Shown here piece after piece: positions 10,904 through 22,655 of a stretch of 64,000 bases of DNA (the first letter of the stretch is position 1; every line of letters begins with the position of its first letter). Position numbers and translations under genes: made by a program. The notes beneath the pieces are model-generated. The model was given only the letters and a program-made list of their open reading frames with translations. It was not told the DNA's origin and ran no database searches. Source of the DNA: Berberis thunbergii (lineage: Eukaryota; Streptophyta; Magnoliopsida; Ranunculales; Berberidaceae); the NCBI GenBank assembly GCA_003290165.1, contig QNQO01000509.1:281001-345000 (forward strand), written 5' to 3'.

Positions 10904-11472
10904 TCCATATGCATTTTTTTGTTAAATATTATGTATTGAACACCCTTGCCACCATCTCTACTTTGGCCCTCAAGTGCAAGCCTATTTTAAGGTAAAATAT
11001 ATAGACTAATTATCAAATGAAAACTCTAAGGGAGCAAGAGTACAAATATGGGGAACTCACATCCATCTAGGAGATTCACCTCTCTCAACAGGTGGGGTTT
11101 AACAACATGGATTTCTAAACTCAATCAACACTACACAACCAATCTCTCTTAAATTTTTTTTTTTTTTTTCTATTCAACAAAAATTAGGATCATAATCACA
11201 AAGCACATTAGCCAAATTGAGAGAAATTGACTGGCCTCAAAGAGACCTAGACAGAGGGTAGAAAATAAAGAGTTGTAGCTTTCAGCAATTGCGACGGAAT
11301 CCCTCTCGACGATCTCTAGATCTATGAGAATCTCAAAACTAAACCCATTAATTAAATAACATAGCATACAATGTCTTTCATGCATAATCTTCTTAGTAAC
11401 AGAGCAATCATTATCAATAGAAAACAAAATGGATACCAACTAACAAAAAAATGATAGAGTATGAGATAGGAC

Positions 11473-11721
11473 TCACAGAAAGAACAGACTTGCTTCAAAG
11501 TTGTCACCCCAAGACAATCCAAGTAACTGGGTGTGAGAACCTATAAGTAACCTTGCGTCTTTTCTTGCCTTGGCAATACCCAATAAACGTGTTGTAATGA
11601 GATCCTTCTCAGCTGGTGAAGACATGTTAGTATGTAGCTGCTCAACGAATTGAGCAACTATCGCAATCGTATTTTCTTGATCATCCATTCCTGCCGGTCC
11701 ATTTAATTCCCTGATAGACAT
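11473..11721 (-). pseudogene. CELLULOSE SYNTHASE INTERACTIVE 1 (CSI1/POM2)-like exon fragment
   Basis: After an acceptor-like CTATCAG the frame reads GPAGMDDQENTIAIVAQFVE, then NMSSPAEKDLITTRLLGIAK and ARKDARLLIGSHTQ, matching the N-terminus of the ARM-repeat protein CSI1. The match stops at SHTQ; the ARM repeats that should follow are absent and the frame drifts to a stop. It lies inside Helitron A and is probably a captured fragment. Confidence 0.65.
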
Positions 11722-12803
11722 ACTTAATCATGATTAGAAACTCATCATTTAATTCCATTGGAGTAAGATCACTTTAAACTTATGATAAATAGCAGTTCAA
11801 AATATTTCATCATCTAGTATATAGTTCGGTTTCTTAAATAAATGTGTTGTGGTGAAGCTCCCTGTATGATGTAAAGCAATAAAACCAACTAGCAAAGTGA
11901 TTGAGATTCAATCACCAAAGAAGCCCAAATGGACTTCTTCAAAACAGTGGCATAATTGTATCCACCTACCACAACATTGATGCTGTGTGACACTTGAAAT
12001 TTTATTTTCGAGGATTTCTTTCTATGATACTAATTTGACGTTGTTGCATATTTCCATTTTTTCCTTCCATAATCGAATTTTCTTCATGGAATATATGATC
12101 TCAATTATATATAGCTTATCAATAAGTGTTTGACACAATATAGGAGGTCCTATCCTATTCACCACATCACTTGGCATTTTTGTCCAAACTAAGCATATTG
12201 TAGCACCGGGTACCCAAATCCATATTTGGGGTTGTGCTGAATCTGACACTCCACACTGGAGTCATATTCAAGCACTCGAATTAGTGTCCACTGCAACATA
12301 CCAATGAATCATTTTTGGCTACATAATTCATGATTAGCTTAAAACTTACCTTGGCCGAGATGATGAAGACAATTGAGGTTCAGGTGAGGGGGACTTCGAC
12401 ATCTGAACAAATAATTATCCACTCTAGCACTCACCGACTCAACCCTAGCATTAAGTGTCCCAAAATATCGCTACTGAACTCCGAGTATACCCACGATCTA
12501 CTACTGCATCAGCAATGAAAAGGATGTCATAAAGTATCACACTTTCATTCAATCAAACCCAACATTTTCCATAATTGGAATAAATAAAAGAGCTATCAAC
12601 ATTGAGATATATGTCTAATGATGCAAACTCTTTAGTAATCACACTCCAATTGTACCACCAAAACCCTTACAACCTCAACCTACATTTTACCTTAGAAACA
12701 CAATATAAAGGTTTCAGATCCATCCCACTGTTTAACAACAAAACCCAATTTTTCTCCATTAAATGTCGTAAAACAGTAAGCAAAATAGTATGATGAGATC
12801 AAA

Positions 12804-13330
12804 TTGAGTGAAGAAATGAGACTTACCAGATGCAACGCCAATGCCAAAGAGATCCTTTTATCAAATCATTCCAAAATTTCACCTCCACCTCCTCTTCCTC
12901 TTCAGTCTGAAAACCATCACCCTTTCAATTCCATACATTCAACACAAATCCAGAGGAGGGAGGAATCATTCCACAATAAAGCTCCAAACTTTAACCACTC
13001 CAAGTGTTATTACTTCAATCAAAACAAACCCACAACCTTAAATTAACAAAGAGATCCAGATCTATTCAGAATTCCAACCAAAACAGTATAAAAAATGATC
13101 AATCAGCAGAACTAACAAAAGGGGTTCGAGGAAACCTCAAATGAACTGACCCCAATCGATCAAAATTTGATCTTGGAACACAATTGGTGGGAATTGAGAG
13201 AGAACGGGACTGAGTGAGAGTTGTATAATAAAATCTTCCAAGAGGCAAAGACTTGCATTTTAATTCTTCGGCCTTCTTCTCATCAACAAATCTTCCAATA
13301 GACTTTTCTACCAAGCTGTATATGAATCAA
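12804..13330 (-). other. Unrecognised exon-like sequence inside Helitron A
   Basis: An acceptor-like site near 13316 opens a 72-codon frame (SLVEKSIGRFVDEKKAEEL...). I do not recognise it and it does not continue the DDI1 domain encoded just upstream. It could be a third captured fragment or a chance frame. Confidence 0.25.
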
Positions 13331-13457
13331 ATTTGAAAGAAAACTAATCAAGAACCACAATATAAACCCATTAGAACATAACATACAATGTCATTAAAAC
13401 ACATAAAAATTGAAAATTTAGGGTTTTGAGAAAAGGGGGTTTGATGGAGTTGCTTAC

Positions 13458-13523
13458 AGATTCATCTGGATCGATGTCGAGTGTGATGAATTGTTTGTCG
13501 GCGGTCATTACAGTGAGCTTCAT
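13458..13523 (-). pseudogene. First exon of a DDI1-like (ubiquitin-like domain) protein gene
   Basis: 22 codons read MKLTVMTADKQFITLDIDPD-ES and end at a GTAAGC donor, matching the start of the ubiquitin-like domain of the proteasome shuttle DDI1. A pyrimidine-rich leader precedes it (opposite 13530-13770). The following exons of DDI1 are not present, so it is a captured first exon with its leader. Confidence 0.6.
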
Positions 13524-13819
13524 CTTCTCTTATAGGTTTTGGAGATTTGTGGTTTGGGTTTCAATGGGTATTTGAAGAAGACGATCTCAGAGGATAAGGA
13601 GGAGAACAGGGAGGGAGAGGAGAGAAGGAATCGAGAAGAAGAAAGACCCTTCTTCTCCCTTTGGCTATTGGAGCATGAAGAATCTGGGGAGAAGCAGGCT
13701 AGAGAATTGGAATCGCAGAGGAAGAGTGGAGAATTGGAGAGAGTGAGGAAACCATCAGGGGTTTGAAATTTCCACTTATGTTTAACTTTGCCAAAAACCT
13801 CTCAGAATTGTAAAATAGA

Positions 13820-13845
13820 CTAGCGTATTACCCATGCCTACGTCA
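13820..13845 (-). mobile_element. 3' end of a second Helitron (Helitron B)
   Basis: The minus strand reads ..GTGACGTAGGCAT-GGGTAATACG-CTAG, followed by T. The stem (5 positions, one mismatch and one wobble) again sits ten bases from CTAG, and the intervening GGG..ATAC matches Helitron A. The element extends to the right; its 5' end was not located, and the coordinates cover only the 3' end. Confidence 0.5.
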
Positions 13846-16480
13846 CTCCTATTATTTTTCTTATATGACTATTTATGTCTCCAAATTACTCAATCAATTT
13901 TATCTTAAAGAAAAAATACAAATAATCTATCATTGAAATACTATGCAACGCATATCCTAGAGACATAAATTAGAGACAAAAAACATAACTATGGGTTTGA
14001 AGAGAAAGTACCTAATTACAAAGATAATGGGTTGAAGTTGGAGATGGCGTAGAAGCAACTTGCAGTAATTTAGACAAACCAAAATATTTTAAGAGACCAT
14101 AAGCATCACAATTAAAGTAAATAAGATACCATAAGCATCATGCTTAAAGTAAAATACCCGATTTGTATGTAAGAAACGTTGGCTACTACTCTCACATGAA
14201 ATTTTAAAAATTGTGTAAGAAACAAAAAAAAAAAAAAACTTGTAAATAAAAACATGAAGAGTGCACATTTGCATCAACAAAACCATGAAAATAGTATAGT
14301 AGGTAAACAAAATGAAAAAAAAAAAAATTATAAACTATCTAAACAATGAACCCATATCATACAGACTTAAATTACATGAAAATGCATATGAAAATGTAAA
14401 TCGTAAAAATTATTCATAGCCATATCATAGAACTTTAGTGCATACCTCGGAATTTGTAATATCATAAAGGGTGCATGAACCATCATCATGAGCTAGAAGA
14501 ACAGATTCACATTCTGAAAAAAACCACCCACCTTCTTAAAAAAACCACCCATCAATTGTCCAATGTTGGGATACTTATTAGCCACTCTAACCCCAATCTC
14601 TTCTCCTCTTGCACCCTTGTTTTTTGTATCTCTAAATTTCACAGGAACCACAGAACCATTCACAACCTTCTCATTCATATCAACCTCAGCCCTCCCATTA
14701 CTTTGAAATTTCTCAACTTTAGCCTTCACACCCAAATCCAAACCACTTCCACCCTTCATACAACTCTCTACACCCTTCTCACCCAATCTTCTCAAGTTCA
14801 GAACTTGATTCACCCCATTCAGTCTTCTTGAAATCTCCCTTGGGTTATACGATGCTTAAAATAAATGCAAGTATGCAACCAATCAACAATGATATGAAGT
14901 GAAAGACTCATATTGGTTAAGAGGTTTGTAACAACCATAGCAATCAATCTCGCAGTAGACGTGGACATGGACCTAGTTTGCAGCAGGGAAGATCTCCCAA
15001 ATTCACATGATGACAATGCCATGGACATATTCAATGACGAGGTGAACTAAAATCTACACATAAAGCATTTATGCTGCTACTGTAATTTTGACAAATGGCT
15101 TGTGTGCACACTTTGTTTTCTCGTCATACCCGTGAAAATCACAATTTTTATGGTGAAGGCAAAAAATGGTTTATCCACTTTAAATCTTTCTAGTTAATAC
15201 TCAAAAAATATAGAAGGGACATAGAACACTTGGTTATAGTACCCAATACATTTCGATATAAAATTAGGGCAAGTCTTGTCAGTGAAGAAATTTGATTAAT
15301 TTGTATCAATGGGCTTTCTGGTTTATGGTTAATACCTCAGAAGAAGGAGCAGAAGGGTTGAACGTTGCTGCTGCTGCTTCTTCTTCTTCAGTTCTTTCTA
15401 TTTCTCCATCTCTTCTTGCTTATTCTTCTTCCATTGGAGTTGCTTCTACAGTTGAAGGCGCCTGGGATTTTCCTTCCCCATAGGGTTCTTGAAGACCTTG
15501 TCGATGGCAGAGATTTGATCGAATAGGGCTTCGACGCCATCACTTTGCCTCTTGAGCAACCATTCTCTTTCGCTCGACGAATTTTTTTTTTATTTTTTTT
15601 TTTTGGGTTCTGAAGGGAGGGAGAAAGAAGTGGAGTGAGTGAGGAAAGTATCGGGGGGAGGGGGGTGGGGGGGAGTTCTACCATTAACATAACATGCGCC
15701 ACGTAGGACAAACAGACTCAGATCACTGTTCATGAACAGCAAAAAGCTATTTGATTTGTAAGATAAATTGTCTTTATAGTTTGCTTGGGCAACTGCTTTT
15801 CGCTGTGCTACAATTGTATTTTTCCTCTGTATTATATACGTTCTTCATGTTGATAGGGGATGGGCATGTCTCCACCAACCCTCAAGATCTTGACTCTGTA
15901 CCCGTAAAGTTTGGGCATGATTGCAAATGGTCTAGGCCATATTAACAATAAAATAGTCTTGACCCTAAGCCTAAAAAGTACATCCACTGCTCAAATAATT
16001 TCTGCAGGGAAACATTGTCTCAGACCATCAGGAGAGAACTTCCTCCATGTTCTCCATCGTCCATCCACTTGCAGCCTGCAATTGTTTTCCAGGTACATCA
16101 ATCAAGCAAGACCTTATGGATGCAAAGTTTTCTTGGCCATGTTTGTAACTAGAGAAATCAACCCTCATATTGCTACAAAAATGGAAGTATGTTACATATA
16201 TTTACAAATTACAATGCAGGGGCAAAAACAAAAACAAAACTTACTTTACAATAGAAAAACGGGTTCCTAAATCTCCTTTAGGAATTGGACCCAATGTTCT
16301 CTTGCCCCTTTCCCTCTGATGGGGGAATGTCTGCCACATTATTTGAAACATCATTTGATCTAAGACAAGAATCATTATGATGGCAGTCAACCAAGTTATT
16401 ACTACTAGCACACCCCAAATTACCACTACGTTAAATTGCGGAACTATTTTTACACGCCTGCTTTCTGGGTTTTCTCGCAG
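13846..16480. other. Probable body of Helitron B and unassigned sequence
   Basis: No gene is recognised. A 106-codon frame on the minus strand (14493-14813, with ...IGVRVANKYPNIGQLMGGFF...) and a leader-like pyrimidine-rich stretch with a short frame (MVAQEAKSDGVEALFDQ, opposite about 15440-15565) look like gene fragments but were not identified. Long A, T and G runs occur near 15584-15602 and 15650-15670. Confidence 0.3.
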
Positions 16481-16484
16481 GTTA

Positions 16485-17730
16485 ACAATCGGGTTGGCTT
16501 CAGCATTTCCTAGCCCCGTTGGAGATCGCGGATCCCCAAATCCGCCCCGAATAACCGATAATTTATTTTTGCAAAAACCATCCCCGATCCGCACGGATTG
16601 GAGGATATCCGCCCCGATAATCCGTTAAAAAACCCTTTGGTTTTGAAAAATTCGGGAACTGCTAAAGTCAGAAAAAAAAAAAAAAAAAATTGAAACGAAG
16701 AAGATGCAACACAGAGCATCACAATCAACAATTTGTACCACTACATTTGCTTCAGTAAACTGATCAAATAATTGTTAAATCAAATACTTCAAATCTGGCC
16801 TAAACTAAAACCAGATCTGTAGAGATTACCAAAGAAGATGAAATCACCAAAGAATAAGAAGTAGAAATGAAGAACAAATCAAACATTAAACATTTACAAT
16901 CAAGATCGACAAGGATCATCATCTTCAAGATCAATTTTGGATGGGGATCTTCCTCTTCAAGATCGATTTTGGATCTGTGATCTTCGTGTTTCCCTTCAAG
17001 ATCGATTCTCCTCTGATTCAAGATCTGTGGATCTTCATCTTCAAGATCAATTTTGTATTTGTGATCTTCGTCTTTCCCTTCAAGATGGGGATCTTCCTGA
17101 CTTCCTCTGATTCAAGATCTGTGGATCTTCATCTTCAAGCTCGATTTGGATCCTGTGGATCTTCATCGCCCACCGATTATAAGGCTCTTAACGTTCCTGA
17201 CTTCCTCTGATCTTCGAAGAAGATCTTCAGTGAAGAGAAGATCTTCCTGCCATGAAGTTGAAGAGAAGATTTTCGAATAAGATCTTCAATGAGAAGAGCA
17301 AAAGATTTTCAATTGAAAAGATGGGGAATACTCATTTGAAGAAAAGGTTTTCGAATAAGAAGATCTTCAGTGAGGGTGAGAAGAGAAGAATATCTTCAGT
17401 TGAAGAGATGGAGAAGACTTCTTTGAGATGGAGATGGAGAAGATCTTCAACTGAAGATCTCTACTTCTTTGAAGTGAGGCGGAGTGAGAAGTGAGCCTAG
17501 GGTTAGGGTTTTTTCATTTATAAAGGCTAAGGGTATTTCAGTAATTCTAATGATTAAACGGATATCCGCGGGGCGGATTTGTCCAAATCCGTATCCGCCC
17601 CGATTATTTAATGGATATTGTTTGTATATCCGTATCCGCCCCGAAATCCATTTAAACATACCCAAAACCGCCCCAAACGGATTGGGTGGGGCAGATATCC
17701 GTGAAAATCCGCCCCACTGCCATCCCTAGG
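16485..17730. mobile_element. hAT-like non-autonomous element with CCGCCCCG-rich ends
   Basis: Both ends are rich in 'ggatatccgccccgat' and 'aatccgccccga' in inverted arrangement, and the right end closes with ..CACTGCCATCCCTA. This is the look of plant hAT elements that begin TAGGGATGGCA. The left terminus near 16485 is degraded and no 8-bp duplication was found. The interior is a GATCTTC repeat. On the minus strand the element interrupts the GON4-like pseudogene after NWT. Confidence 0.55.
16900..17470. repeat. GATCTTC/TTCAAGATC-rich degenerate minisatellite
   Basis: Units such as 'gatctgtggatcttcatctt', 'tcaagatcgattttg' and 'tgacttcctctgattcaaga' recur at about 70-90 bp spacing, and the second half is dominated by 'agaagatcttcagtgaagag'. 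It is strongly self-complementary at short range because GATCTTC and GAAGATC alternate. Confidence 0.6.
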
Positions 17731-18862
17731 TCCAATTCACTTGTCTTTTCATAGTGATGGCAGAATTCTGAAATTGACTAAAGTGACCTTGAAATGATTC
17801 TGAAACAACTGAAATCTGACGATCTGAAGTAATAACTAAATCCTTATATAGATCATCCGATTTTTGCAAGATTGGATGAAAATCAATAGTACACGAGCTT
17901 GAAGGCTTCTCCTTTAGCCTGAGAGAAGTATAAAAGCGATCCACTGTGGAACCAGCACCATGAAGTTTACTGCAGTGACCGAAATTTGCTTGAAGCTGAT
18001 TTTCTGGTAAGAAATTGGAAGTGCCAGAAGCACTAGTGCTAGAGTCCACCGCCCAGTAGGGCAAATGTCTATCTTCAGGGGCTTGGAAAAGTAACGGGTG
18101 CATCTCAAGGTCGGTTTCAGCATCTTTTTCCTCCGAGGCTATTCGATCCAAATGGAATGTCGAATCTTGTGGATCGAGATCAACAGTGGTTGGATATTCA
18201 CAGGTACCATTCTTCGCAGGATTGCCTGAACAGGAAGTCAGTGAACTGGGAAAATGGCTTGCTCTTGGAATAAGATTTTCTGTTTCAGCATCTGTCTCCA
18301 AAGTCTTTGTGGAATGAGAATCTACAGTGGTAACTTTTAAAAGCCGATTGAGAGATCACACGAACAGATGGGGGAAGGTTAACTGGAGGCAGGTCAGGCG
18401 CTAACTTGACAAGCTTCGCATTTTTTTTCTGCAAACTCGATAAGGCCGCAAATGGACTTGATTTTTGGAGGGTTTGGACAACAAATCAGGATTGCAATGA
18501 TTGGAAGCCATAGTATATGAGGCACTGTACCTTACATGAGTAACTTGAGATGCATTCTGAAGATGATTTGAGAAATTTGAAAATAGAAAATCATGTGTGT
18601 AACCATTATCAGTAGGTCGTTGCAGTACATATCCATTGCCAGCTAATATTTCACCAACACAAGAATCCTCTGGTGGAAAGACACTGCCAGGTTGCAACTC
18701 TCTTCTGCTAATGCTTGATAGAGGATATTCAGAAGATGCATACTTGGAGCTTCCAGGTTTCCAATCTGATAAAAAGGCTTCGTGCACATACGATTCATCC
18801 TCGTCATCCATGTTATTGTCTCCGCTTTTATTTCCTTCAGCAACATTATTAACCAGATGATC
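17731..18862 (-). pseudogene. GON4-like nuclear protein pseudogene, C-terminal part
   Basis: After a GTGTGCAG acceptor the frame reads DHLVNNVAEGNKSGDNNMDD, then YVHEAFLSDWKPGSS, a conserved block of plant GON4-like proteins. It breaks at an A8 run (18421-18428). In the next frame the conserved AKLVKLAPDLPPVNLPPSVR-VISQSAFK follows, and the frame breaks again near 18335, after which a 190-residue polar tail (TDAETENLIPRASH...) runs into the hAT-like element. At least two frameshifts plus a truncation mean it is not a working gene as read. Confidence 0.6.
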
Positions 18863-19300
18863 CTGCACACAATAAAATAGATGGTTTAACAATTAAATAC
18901 TAAAATTTACCTAGTACCCTTTTCTGTTAATGTAAAAAACTAGGTAACTGGATATATTAATAGAGTAATCGTCAATATCTAGTATAGAAGTATTACACGA
19001 CTCATGCAACCCACAATGTCTAGAGTTCACAGATGGATTGAAAGAATAGCATTTGTATATTAATTAAAGATTTACAGAACAAAATAAAGATTATTTGTTT
19101 TATTATCGAAAGGTAGGTTTTGTTTCGTCTCTGAAACAAGCTTAACTCGTGATGAGATTCAATTGTCTCTGAAGATCCACAGAATGATATAAATGCATGG
19201 TTAGCGTAGTACCCTTTTGTGGTAGACCTAAAATCCTAGGTAACTGGCTCGTAATAGAATGACGACAAGATCAAGAGAGCCTTAAGTCTTGAGGTTGTAA
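18863..19300. other. Intron or flanking sequence of the GON4-like pseudogene
   Basis: AT-rich sequence between the C-terminal piece and the retrotransposon target site. The expected middle exons, including the Myb/SANT-like segment, are not found here. Confidence 0.4.
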
Positions 19301-19305
19301 CAAAG

Positions 19306-19963
19306 TGATAAGAACTGAACTGATATATTGATAAGAACTGACCTGATATACTAAGAATGAACTGATTGCTATGTTTGCAGAATAGATTCAAAGCAATGAA
19401 ATACTGATGATAGAGAGCAGTTCCAGCAAAGAAGAGAGTTGACAGAGTGAAGATACTTGTAAATGTAGAATCTCAGCAATTGGAATGAAATGTAATGTGC
19501 TGTATTGGATAGAAAAGCTGATTCGAGAAAGCTACTCTCCATAGCAAAAGCTCAATGTACAATTTGTTTATCAATCAATAGATCCCCTTTGTTCTCTCAG
19601 CATTCTCCTATTTATAGCACTTAGCTAATTACAATTGCTCTCTCACAACTACTGACAGCTAATTAACCAATTACAACTGCTGACAGCTAATTAACCAATC
19701 ACAACTACTGACAGCTCATTTAACCATATAACAGAACATATAACAAACTGCATAGCATTCTCATTCCTCAACAGAGCATTTGCATCAACAGAGCACTCTC
19801 AGTCCTCAGCATTCCTATGCAGCATTGCAGAGAGCACTCTTAGTCCTGAACCTCAGCATTCCTATGCAGCACTGCAGCAGTCTCATTACCCTCTTCAGCA
19901 TTCTTTTTCTTTCTCCTAGAGTAAGTATAATGAATAGGGGGTTTAGAATATAGAATCCTATCA
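19306..19963 (-). repeat. 3' LTR of the chromovirus
   Basis: 658 bp, TG...CA. It contains one extra unit of about 28 bp ('caattacaactgctgacagc'-type, near 19665-19695) that the 5' LTR lacks. Confidence 0.9.
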
Positions 19964-20330
19964 ATACCCGGCCCCCAAAGACGCACCTTGTCCGCAAGGT
20001 GAAAAGAAGGGAACTGCTGATTCAACAACTCGAAGTCTTCCCAAGTGGACTCAAACGCAGGTAAGCCGTGCCATTTAATAAAAACCTCAAATTTAGTCGA
20101 CTCACCTTTACCCTTAGGCCTGACATCCAATAAGGATTCAGGAACCACCAACAATTCACCCTCATTGCTAAGCTGATCAGGCAGAGGATTGACAGGCAAA
20201 CATTGTCCCTGGGCACGCCGCAGCTGAGAGACATTGAACACAGGATGAAGCCTTGTGTGGACAGGAAGTTCTAACCGATATGCCACAGCTCCCACCTTAT
20301 CCAAAATCTTATAAGGGCCATAAAACGCGC
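19840..20330 (-). pseudogene. Chromovirus integrase C-terminus and chromodomain
   Basis: The frame reads ..ILDKVGAVAYRLELP.. (integrase C-terminal fold), then KFEVFIKWHGLPAFESTWED, a chromodomain with the aromatic W..W pattern. Chromodomains steer integration to heterochromatin. It is one frameshift away from the integrase core (near 20325) and its stop lies inside the 3' LTR. Confidence 0.75.
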
Positions 20331-21260
20331 CGATAACTTGTGATTATTCCTAGCAACCAGGGAATGCTGACGATAAGGACACAACTTTAGAAATACGTAA
20401 CTACCCACATCAAAAGATTCATCACGCCGGGACTTATCCGCCTGAAATTTCATGCGCTGCTGCGCCCTTAACAAATGATGTTTTAAATCAGCTAACACTC
20501 TATCCCTGTCCATCAATAAGTGCTCCACTGAAGACGTAACTGTTGAACCAGTAGTATATCGAATCAAGGGAGGAGGATCCCTGCCATAAAGAACTCGAAA
20601 AGGAGAATAACCGGAAGCCGAATGGAGTGACGTAATATACCAATACTCAGCCCACGAAAGCCATTTACTCCACTGTTTCGGCTTATCAGAAGAAAAACAA
20701 CGAAGATATGTTTCAATGGATCTATTAGTTACCTCAGTCTGCCCATCGGTTTGTGGGTGGTAAGCGGTAATGTGCTTCAATAAGCTGCCTTGTAAACGAA
20801 ATAATTCTTGCCAGAATTTGCTAAGAAATACCTTATCACGATCTGAAATAATAGATTGAGGTGTGCCATGCAAGCGTATAATGTCTCTTGAAAAAACTAA
20901 GGCTACCCCTTCCGCAGAAAATGGATGTTGCAATCCTGAAAAATGAGCATACTTGCTCAGACGGTCGACCACAACCAAAATGGTATCATAACCACCAGAG
21001 CGCGGTAGACCCTCAATGAAATCCATTGTAACTTCGTCCCAAACTTGAGTGGGTAAAGGAATCGGTTGAAGCAAGCCTGCTGGAGATAAAACCAAATTCT
21101 TATTCCGCTGACAAATATCACATTCACTGACCCTCCGTCTGATATCCGCTTTCATTCCCACCCAATATAGCTCCTTAGCGATCAGTTGATAAGTTTTTGT
21201 TTCCCCCGAATGACCGCCCACAGGAGATGCATGAAATTCCAAAAAAAAATAGGGATGAGA
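20330..21260 (-). pseudogene. Chromovirus integrase core
   Basis: An HHCC zinc finger (H..GH..CDIC) is followed by the catalytic core: D in MDFIEGLP, D in IISDRDKVF and E in DGQTEVTNR, the D,D-35-E triad. The frame runs from about 21242 to 20320 and is split from RNase H by a frame change near 21240. Confidence 0.85.
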
Positions 21261-22655
21261 GAGGAAGAATCAGGAATAACCAACCTGGATTTGTAATAAA
21301 GCATATCCTGAAACACTGAATACCCAGGTCGTCCTGACCCTTGCAAAACTTGTTGTTTCAGCTGTGTCAAAGCAGTATCCACTGCTATCTCAGAGCGCAA
21401 AATGGACCAATCACGCCAAGCAGGTAACGTGAGGTGAGAGCAAGAAGGAGATGGAGGAAGTCGGGACAAAGCATCAGCCGCCATATTTGAAGAACCCGTT
21501 CTATACTGAATTTCAAATTGGTAACCCAAGAGTTTACTCACCCATTTTTGATATTCGACACCAATGACCCGTTGTTCCATTAAGAATCGTAAACTCTTCT
21601 GATCTGTTCGTACCACGAATTTTCTGCCCAACAAATACGCTCTCCATTTTGTAACTGCCAACACAATCGCCATCAATTCCTTCTCATAAATGGGTTTGAG
21701 CCTAGCACGTTGCCCCAACACTTGACTAAAATAAGCTACCGGTCGTTGTTCTTGCATAAATACTGCGCCTACTGCATAACCAGATGCGTCGGTCTCAACG
21801 ACGAACTCTTTGGAAAAATCCGGCATAGCAAGTACCGGAGCTTGAGTCATGACGAGCTTCAAATTCTGAAACGCATCCTCAGCCGGTTGTTGCCAATTGA
21901 ATCCGTTTTTCTTCAACTGAGCAATGAGAGGCCATGCTACCTTACTGTAGTCTTTGATGAATTTACGGTAATAACCCGTCAGACCCAAAAAACCTCGCAA
22001 GTCCGTAAGATTCTTTGGTTGAGGCCACTCCAACATAGCTTGAACTTTTGATTGCTCCATTGCCACACCATCAACAGAATATTGTGTCCCAGATAGCTCA
22101 ATGTCGAACAACCAAATTCACATTTGTTTTGATTAGCAAACAGTTGATTATCCTGTAACAACTTCAAGACAATCTCCAAATGGTGCAAATGATCTTCAAG
22201 TCCCTTGCTATATACCAGTATATCATCAAAAAATACGTGGACGAACTTACGCAAAAATGGACGAAAAATGGAATTCATCAGGGCCTGGAACGTTGCGGGC
22301 GCATTTGTCAAGCCGAAGGGCATGACTAAAAACTCGTAATGCCCTTCGTGTGTCCGAAATGTCGTCTTGGCTTCATCCCCTTCTTGTAATCTGATTTGAT
22401 GATAACCCGATTTCAGGTCCAATTTCGAAAAAATATCCGCTCCATGGAGTTCATCTAACAGCTCGTCGATAATGGGGATTGGAAATCTATCCGGCACCAT
22501 TTGTTTGTTCAGTGCGCGGTAGTCGACACAAAAATGCCACCCTCCATCTTTTTTCTTCACCAACAAAACGGGACTCGAAAATGGGCTCACACTATGACGT
22601 ATAATGCCGGCAGATAACATTTCTGTAACCAACCTTTCGATTTCATTTTCTGGAA
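21230..22655 (-). pseudogene. Chromovirus reverse transcriptase and RNase H
   Basis: RT motifs include [47 protein letters not shown] and the catalytic FFDDILVYS. RNase H (VVETDASGYAVGAV) follows. A frameshift near 22100 separates the RT palm from the connection domain, and another near 22655 separates protease from RT. Confidence 0.87.

Larger units (their letters stand above)
10877..13819 (-). mobile_element. Non-autonomous Helitron (Helitron A) carrying gene fragments
   Basis: On the minus strand the element starts TCTATTTTACAATTCTGAG (13819) and ends CTAG (10877), followed by T. Ten bases before CTAG is the hairpin GTGCC-ATT-GGCAC (10891-10903), the standard Helitron 3' structure. Length is 2.94 kb. 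It has no Rep/helicase gene. Inside are a CSI1-like exon and a DDI1-like first exon. A second Helitron 3' end abuts its 5' end. The 3' end is well supported; the 5' end is inferred from TC and the abutting CTAG. Confidence 0.6.

Noticed and set aside
12022..12249. 75-codon minus-strand frame in Helitron A
   Set aside because: No homology was recognised and codon use looks random; treated as chance.
14475..14831. 118-codon plus-strand frame opposite a 106-codon minus-strand frame
   Set aside because: Neither has recognised homology; the overlap shows at most one can be real. Mentioned only as unassigned sequence.
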